From: Prevotellaceae bacterium
GTDB taxonomy: Bacteria; Bacteroidota; Bacteroidia; Bacteroidales; Paludibacteraceae
Reading direction: 5' to 3'
NCBI GenBank assembly: GCA_031270565.1
Contig: JAISXJ010000180.1
Span: 1 to 10,211, forward strand
Length of the DNA stretch: 10,211 nucleotides
The notes below the pieces were generated by a model. That model searched no databases. It was given only the letters and a program-made list of their open reading frames with translations, and was not told where the DNA came from. This document shows, in pieces, positions 8,052 through 10,211 of the stretch (within the stretch, counting starts at the first letter, position 1; every line of letters starts with the position of its first letter). The position numbers were made by a program, and so were the translations under genes.

Positions 8052-8059
8052 CAAAGGTA
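8052..8059 (-). promoter_or_regulatory. -7 box of the glycosyltransferase gene
   Basis: The minus strand reads TACCTTTG followed by C, a perfect TAnnTTTG match. Transcription would begin near 8045, giving a leader of about 55 bases before the ATG at 7989. No TTG-type -33 element is evident, and the upstream zone is filled by the heptamer array at 8071-8119. Confidence 0.7.
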
Positions 8060-8070
8060 CACCTTTTTTT

Positions 8071-8119
8071 TAGAGTGTAGTTTTTAGAGTTTAGAGTTTA
8101 GTTGTCAGTTTTCAGTGAG
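8071..8119 (+). repeat. Seven in-phase heptamers upstream of the glycosyltransferase promoter
   Basis: The plus strand divides exactly into TAGAGTG, TAGTTTT, TAGAGTT, TAGAGTT, TAGTTGT, CAGTTTT, CAGTGAG. The unit number and order match the array at 119-167 when both are read away from their genes. The array begins 12 bases from the -7 box. It is too regular for chance AT-rich spacer and has no coding potential. Confidence 0.8.
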
Positions 8120-8200
8120 TATCTCCTAAGAGGTCGTTAAGGACGTTAAGGACATTAGGGACGTTAAGGGGACAAACTGAAAACTGACAACTAAAAACTC
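8094..8200. repeat. Inverted repeat enclosing a 9-base tandem repeat
   Basis: The left arm (8094-8116, ending CAGTTTTCAGT) is the reverse complement of the right arm (8176-8200, starting ACTGAAAACTG), apart from two extra bases in the right arm. The right arm also matches 122-145 directly (ACTGAAAACTGAYAACTAAA). Between the arms, 8133-8168 holds four 9-base units: GTCGTTAAG, GACGTTAAG, GACATTAGG, GACGTTAAG. No gene is present. Confidence 0.75.
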
Positions 8201-8225
8201 TTTGCGTTCCTTTCAGAGGATGCCC

Positions 8226-8267
8226 GCAAAAAACAAACAGGACAACTCAAAGTGAGCCGTCCTGTTT
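8226..8267 (-). terminator. Rho-independent terminator of the lipoprotein gene
   Basis: On the minus strand, 21 bases after the lipoprotein stop, AAACAGGAC (8267-8259) pairs perfectly with GTCCTGTTT (8243-8235). An inner CTCA/TGAG stem caps it, and a run of seven Ts (interrupted only by a leading G) follows at about 8233-8227. Stem strength, position and T tract all fit an intrinsic terminator. Confidence 0.85.
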
Positions 8268-8287
8268 ATTGTAGAGCAGAGAAACGA

Positions 8288-8845
8288 TTACGATTTTTTC
8301 TGCAATGTAACTCTTAATTGTCCACTTACAACCTTTAGATCATCAGGGATGAGACCACCATACATGGGATCGTCTTTAAATTGATTTATCGCCATATCCA
8401 GCATAGCTTGAAGCATCGCAGGATTAAGAACAATATCCAAAACTAATTTAGTCCCGATAAGACTATATGTCACCTCTTGCGCGTCCAGCGAAGCTGTCTG
8501 TGTGAGGAACAAAGCTGCATCAGTAAATGTGTAAGTTCCTGTTGTTGGCTCCTCCTGCTGGCTGCCATCAAACGTAATTGTGTACTCATATTCACTGTTG
8601 TTCTTGAAGATAAATTCCGCAGAAGAGCCATCTAGGAAAGAGGGTAAAACCAATGGAATCGCTGCATTGACTACCTCATCATTCGTCACAATAGAGCCGG
8701 CAATACCCTTAGTCACTGATGTCCAAGTGCCGGAAAATTTGTCGGGAGTCGGCTCCGGGTCAGGCGGTGTATCACCTTTACAGGCTCCCATCACAAGAAC
8801 TGCCATCATAAGGGCAGCAGATAAAAACAAAGAGATTTTTTTCAT
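8288..8845 (-). CDS. Small outer-membrane lipoprotein, lipocalin-like
   Basis: A 185-residue lipoprotein of unknown function. Residues 1-21 form a type II signal peptide (KK, then a hydrophobic run) ending in VMGAC, with C22 as the lipidated cysteine. A flexible acidic and proline-rich linker (GDTPPDPEPTPDK, 24-36) follows. The mature part begins FSGTWTSV and contains alternating beta-type segments such as YEYTITFDG and TGTYTFTDAALFLT. This resembles the short lipocalin-like lipoproteins of Bacteroidota, where GTW near the start of the barrel is typical; the fold assignment is inferred. Residues about 142-165 are predicted helical. It stands alone, with its own promoter (8950-8979) and terminator (8226-8267), so it is a monocistronic unit. 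Ligand and role are unknown. Confidence 0.8.
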   Translation of the reverse strand: MKKISLFLSAALMMAVLVMGACKGDTPPDPEPTPDKFSGTWTSVTKGIAGSIVTNDEVVNAAIPLVLPSFLDGSSAEFIFKNNSEYEYTITFDGSQQEEPTTGTYTFTDAALFLTQTASLDAQEVTYSLIGTKLVLDIVLNPAMLQAMLDMAINQFKDDPMYGGLIPDDLKVVSGQLRVTLQKKS

Positions 8846-8949
8846 AGATAATTTTGATTTTTTTGATTAAACAAACAGTATATAAAAACATAAATTCACA
8901 ACATTGTCCCTTTCAAATTGCACAATAACACATGCACGGAAAATCGGGA

Positions 8950-8979
8950 CAAAGGTATATTTTTTTAGTGAATAACAAA
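8950..8979 (-). promoter_or_regulatory. Promoter of the lipoprotein gene (-7 and possible -33)
   Basis: The minus strand has TACCTTTG (8957-8950), a perfect -7 box, and a TTTG (8979-8976) 18 bases upstream that could serve as -33. Transcription would start near 8943, leaving an untranslated leader of about 100 bases before the ATG at 8845. The -33 candidate lies inside the heptamer repeat, in the unit TAACAAA. Confidence 0.7.
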
Positions 8980-9000
8980 TAGTGAATAGTGAATAATATT
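8960..9000 (+). repeat. Heptamer array, direct copy of 10018-10055
   Basis: A T run is followed by the heptamers TAGTGAA, TAACAAA, TAGTGAA, TAGTGAA, TAATATT in phase (8966-9000). Positions 8960-8997 match 10018-10055 with one mismatch in 38 bases (A at 8977, G at 10035). The array directly abuts the lipoprotein -7 box. Confidence 0.85.
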
Positions 9001-9003
9001 TTT

Positions 9004-9042
9004 TTAGTTATTAGAGTTTAGAGTTTAGAGTGTAGTTATTAG
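9004..9042 (+). repeat. TTAGAGT heptamer array
   Basis: The units TTAGTTA, TTAGAGT, TTAGAGT, TTAGAGT, GTAGTTA run in phase and end in TTAG. This array is of the same type as 8071-8119 and 9151-9192. It is not next to a recognisable promoter. Confidence 0.75.
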
Positions 9043-9082
9043 CCGGTTACGGCATAAACATCAATAGAAAAAACAGCTTTAA
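9042..9082 (+). repeat. GTTA-loop hairpin element, copy 1
   Basis: The hairpin GCCG-GTTA-CGGC (9042-9053) is followed by a tail containing ATCAATAG and GCTTTAA. The same 41-base layout recurs at 9945-9985 with 34 identities. Two of the seven differences form a compensatory stem pair (GCCG/CGGC here, GCCC/GGGC there), so the hairpin itself appears to be conserved. Confidence 0.65.
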
Positions 9083-9150
9083 GCAGGCGTTTTTTTGTTA
9101 ATTTTTTTTTGAGACGCTATAAAAAGAATGAACAATGAAAAATATTCTTT

Positions 9151-9192
9151 TTAGAGTTTAGATTTTAGAGTTTAGATTTTAGATTTTAGTCA
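9151..9192 (+). repeat. TTAGAKT heptamer array
   Basis: The units TTAGAGT, TTAGATT, TTAGAGT, TTAGATT, TTAGATT, TTAGTCA are in phase over 42 bases. The array lies in the gene-free stretch between the lipoprotein promoter and the truncated DUF3990 gene. Confidence 0.75.
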
Positions 9193-9218
9193 GTGGTTAA
9201 AAAATAATCATCTTGAGC

Positions 9219-9245
9219 ATCCTATTAATCCTGTTAATCCTGTGA
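9219..9245 (+). repeat. Three 9-base tandem units, ATCCTGTTA type
   Basis: The units ATCCTATTA, ATCCTGTTA, ATCCTGTGA follow each other directly. Such ATCCTGTTA runs are, as I recall, frequent in intergenic DNA of Bacteroidota; that is a memory, not a search. No other signal overlaps it. Confidence 0.65.
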
Positions 9246-9250
9246 AAAAT

Positions 9251-9303
9251 GGGGCTGTCTCAAAAATAATTTAGCCACAAATACACGAATACACTATTCA
9301 CTG
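9251..9303 (-). repeat. Dispersed repeat at the DUF3990 truncation point
   Basis: Reading on the minus strand from the point where the toxin gene loses similarity (9303), the sequence is CAGTGAATAGTGTATTCG, then the 26-base repeat shared with 1-26 (9285-9260), then GACAGCCCC. The first part is two heptamers of the family seen at 8966 and 10024. The edge TTTTTGAGACAGCCCC resembles terminal sequences of some insertion elements, but no transposase is present and I cannot name a family. Confidence 0.6.
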
Positions 9304-9381
9304 CCCGAAATCTCTGTTATATGGACATTTTTCGAGGTCGATAGCCCCGAAATTTATATTTGTGCCGTGATAGAGTTTCAT
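9298..9381 (-). pseudogene. 5' fragment of a DUF3990 (toxin-like) gene
   Basis: An open frame of 27 codons begins at 9381 and overlaps the DUF3791 stop by ATGA (9381-9378), the arrangement of a translationally coupled pair. It starts MKLYHGTNINF and continues through IDLEK to NRDFG, after which one glutamine and a stop appear. The YHGT start and the [RK]DFG close are how DUF3990 proteins begin, and full-length members continue GKGFY for more than 100 further residues. Here similarity ends at about 9304, and the next bases belong to the repeat at 9251-9303. I found no downstream remainder on either strand. DUF3990 is usually encoded next to DUF3791 and is thought to resemble ADP-ribosyltransferases; the YHGT motif agrees with that. 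A 27-residue product should be inactive. Family identity is from recall, not a search. Confidence 0.72.
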
Positions 9382-9611
9382 AAATTGCCCCCTTCCCGCT
9401 CACAAATGCGTTGCAGCGAATCCAGCGTAATCAGCGGATTTTCGACATGTTCTACGGCATAATGCCTGTCCAAAAAGGCAAGCCCGCCGTATTTGTATAA
9501 ATAATCAAACGACTGCCGCATTGACAAATTATGTTTTTCTGCAAAATCGTTTATCATAAACGCGATGTAATCTATTACATCTGCCGCTTTTTCCAATTTT
9601 TTTGAGTTCAT
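9378..9611 (-). CDS. DUF3791 protein, partner of the truncated DUF3990
   Basis: A small 77-residue soluble protein with the features of the DUF3791 family: an N-terminal helix (VIDYIAFMINDFAEKHNLS, 12-30), then QSFDYLYKYGGLAFLDRHY (33-51), VEHVENPLITLDSLQRICEREGG to the end. DUF3791 genes are commonly found beside DUF3990 genes and are suspected antitoxin-like partners; the biochemical role is not settled. The ATG at 9611 is preferred over an in-frame TTG at 9638, because that TTG is part of the -7 box. The stop overlaps the start of the DUF3990 remnant by four bases (ATGA). Length and motifs appear intact, so this half of the pair survives while its partner is broken. Confidence 0.78.
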   Translation of the reverse strand: MNSKKLEKAADVIDYIAFMINDFAEKHNLSMRQSFDYLYKYGGLAFLDRHYAVEHVENPLITLDSLQRICEREGGNL

Positions 9612-9635
9612 AATCTTTCCCGTTTTTTTCAGAGA

Positions 9636-9643
9636 CAAAAATA
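9636..9643 (-). promoter_or_regulatory. -7 box of the DUF3791/DUF3990 pair
   Basis: The minus strand reads TATTTTTG, a full TAnnTTTG match, placing the transcription start near 9629 and the ATG about 18 bases downstream. No -33 TTG is obvious. Unlike the other three clear promoters, no heptamer array lies upstream. Confidence 0.6.
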
Positions 9644-9836
9644 ATACATTTCTTTGAAATAAAAAAAGAGGCTCGCATTAGGTTAATTCTTTTTTGAGTT
9701 GCTATTTTTGATAGAAAACGGAACTGAGATAGATGAGCGTTTTAAGCAGCGAGAGCAGAGATAAAACTTGTTTTAGCTATGCCGAGTCGCGCAAAACGAC
9801 TAAATTTATTGAACGATATTTTTTACAAGATTGATA
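9644..9836. other. Gene-free spacer before the palindrome array
   Basis: I see no supported gene. A 33-residue plus-strand frame starts at the ATG near 9733 (MSVLSSESRD...) and ends at a TGA near 9835. It has no domain, and its DNA resembles the spacer element at 6590-6640, so I treat it as non-coding repeat DNA. TTTTTTGAGTTGCTAT (near 9689) resembles TTTTTTGAGACGCTAT (near 9105). Confidence 0.4.
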
Positions 9837-9944
9837 AAGTCCTGCCTTTCAGGCAGAGGTTGGTGTGTCGTGCTTGTGCCGCAGGTCGCTGACCTGCGGT
9901 TATGAAAATTCTGCCTTTCAGGCAGTCGAGGAAGCCGCTTTTTT

Positions 9945-9985
9945 GCCCGTTAGGGCATTTATATCAATAGGAAAAACGGCTTTAA
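9945..9985 (+). repeat. GTTA-loop hairpin element, copy 2
   Basis: This is the direct copy of 9042-9082 (34 of 41 identical), with hairpin GCCC-GTTA-GGGC and the tail ATCAATAG/GCTTTAA. In both copies a GTTA follows about 20 bases further on; in this copy it forms the loop of the next hairpin at 9997-10010. Confidence 0.65.
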
Positions 9986-10017
9986 AACAAGCGTTTTGTC
10001 CGTTAGGACATATACCG

Positions 10018-10055
10018 TTTTTTTAGTGAATAACGAATAGTGAATAGTGAATAAT
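10018..10055 (+). repeat. Heptamer array, direct copy of 8960-8997
   Basis: Seven Ts are followed by TAGTGAA, TAACGAA, TAGTGAA, TAGTGAA in phase, identical to 8960-8997 except for one base. The copy lies between the GTTA-loop hairpin at 9997 and the GAA-loop hairpin at 10055. No promoter is visible beside this copy. Confidence 0.85.
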
Positions 10056-10211
10056 GTCCTGAAAGGACATGATTTTCATAACCGCAGGTCAGCGACCTGC
10101 GGAAAACGACGCCCTCCTATCCACTGCCTGAAAGGCAGGACTTCTTAATCACTTGTCGCACCTTTCAGGTGCAGGTTCGCGAGGCGACTTTTTCCGCAAA
10201 CTGCGCTATCG

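Larger units (their letters stand above)
9837..10143. repeat. Large inverted repeat built from the palindromes
   Basis: Bases 9837-9856 are the exact reverse complement of 10124-10143 (20 of 20). Bases 9879-9909, which include a palindrome plus TTATGAAAAT, are the exact reverse complement of 10072-10102 (31 of 31). The pieces lie in mirrored order, so the two halves form one arm each of a nested inverted repeat around a centre near 9990. The centre holds the GTTA-loop hairpins and the heptamer copy at 10018-10055. Confidence 0.85.
9837..10188. repeat. Array of nine small perfect palindromes (REP-like)
   Basis: Nine hairpins with 3- or 4-base loops lie in 350 bases. CTGCCT/AGGCAG with loop TTC occurs at 9842-9856 and 9911-9925, and with loop GAA at 10124-10138. 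CCGCAGGTC pairs with GACCTGCGG around GCT at 9879-9899 and around AGC at 10082-10102. TGCCC/GGGCA with loop GTTA is at 9944-9957, and TGTCC/GGACA with the same loop is at 9997-10010. TGTCCT/AGGACA with loop GAA is at 10055-10069, and GCACCT/AGGTGC with loop TTC is at 10158-10172. A further short TCGC/GCGA hairpin with loop GAG is at 10177-10187, followed by five Ts. There is no coding potential. The array may continue past the window edge. Confidence 0.85.

Noticed and set aside
9733..9837. 33-residue plus-strand frame beginning MSVLSSESRD
   Set aside because: It is short, has no promoter or domain, and its DNA resembles the non-coding spacer at 6590-6640.
9837..10188. CRISPR array
   Set aside because: The repeated units are palindromes of several types at irregular spacing, with no constant repeat-spacer length and no cas genes.

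Overview
The window reads as a chromosomal segment of a Bacteroidota bacterium, probably order Bacteroidales. Four lines of evidence point that way. Perfect TAnnTTTG -7 boxes (the Bacteroidota sigma-ABfr promoter type) precede four transcription units. The glycyl-tRNA synthetase is the single-chain alpha2 type. A secreted nuclease ends in what looks like a type IX secretion sorting tail. DUF349, DUF3791/DUF3990 and Bacteroidota-style lipoprotein genes are present. Start sites lack clear Shine-Dalgarno sequences, as is usual in this phylum.

Left part (1-3780, plus strand): repeat-rich upstream DNA and a clear promoter lead into glycyl-tRNA synthetase. Six bases after its stop begins a secreted two-domain extracellular nuclease of the ExeM/NucH type, which is probably co-transcribed. 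A hairpin at 3754-3774 separates this pair from a convergent minus-strand block.

Middle (3793-8060, minus strand): in transcription order, a membrane family 2 glycosyltransferase with its own promoter, a 309-base spacer holding a probable dispersed element, a five-repeat DUF349 protein with a 13-residue acidic tandem repeat at its N-terminus, and an HD-domain phosphohydrolase 54 bases further on.

Right part (8060-10211): gene-poor and repeat-rich. A small lipoprotein gene has a well-marked promoter and terminator. Then comes an intact DUF3791 gene whose stop overlaps (ATGA) the start of a DUF3990 gene that is cut off after about 26 codons. This is the remnant of a toxin-antitoxin-like pair, not recognisable from long ORFs alone. 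The cut falls on repeat DNA that also occurs, inverted, at the first 26 bases of the window.

The repeats form several families. In-phase heptamers (TAGNNNN/CAGNNNN) lie directly upstream of three of the four clear promoters. There are 9-base tandem repeats, and a dense array of nine perfect small palindromes at 9837-10188 whose stems covary and which is itself folded into a larger inverted repeat. The genes are otherwise ordinary; the toxin remnant and the repeat architecture are the parts worth a second look.
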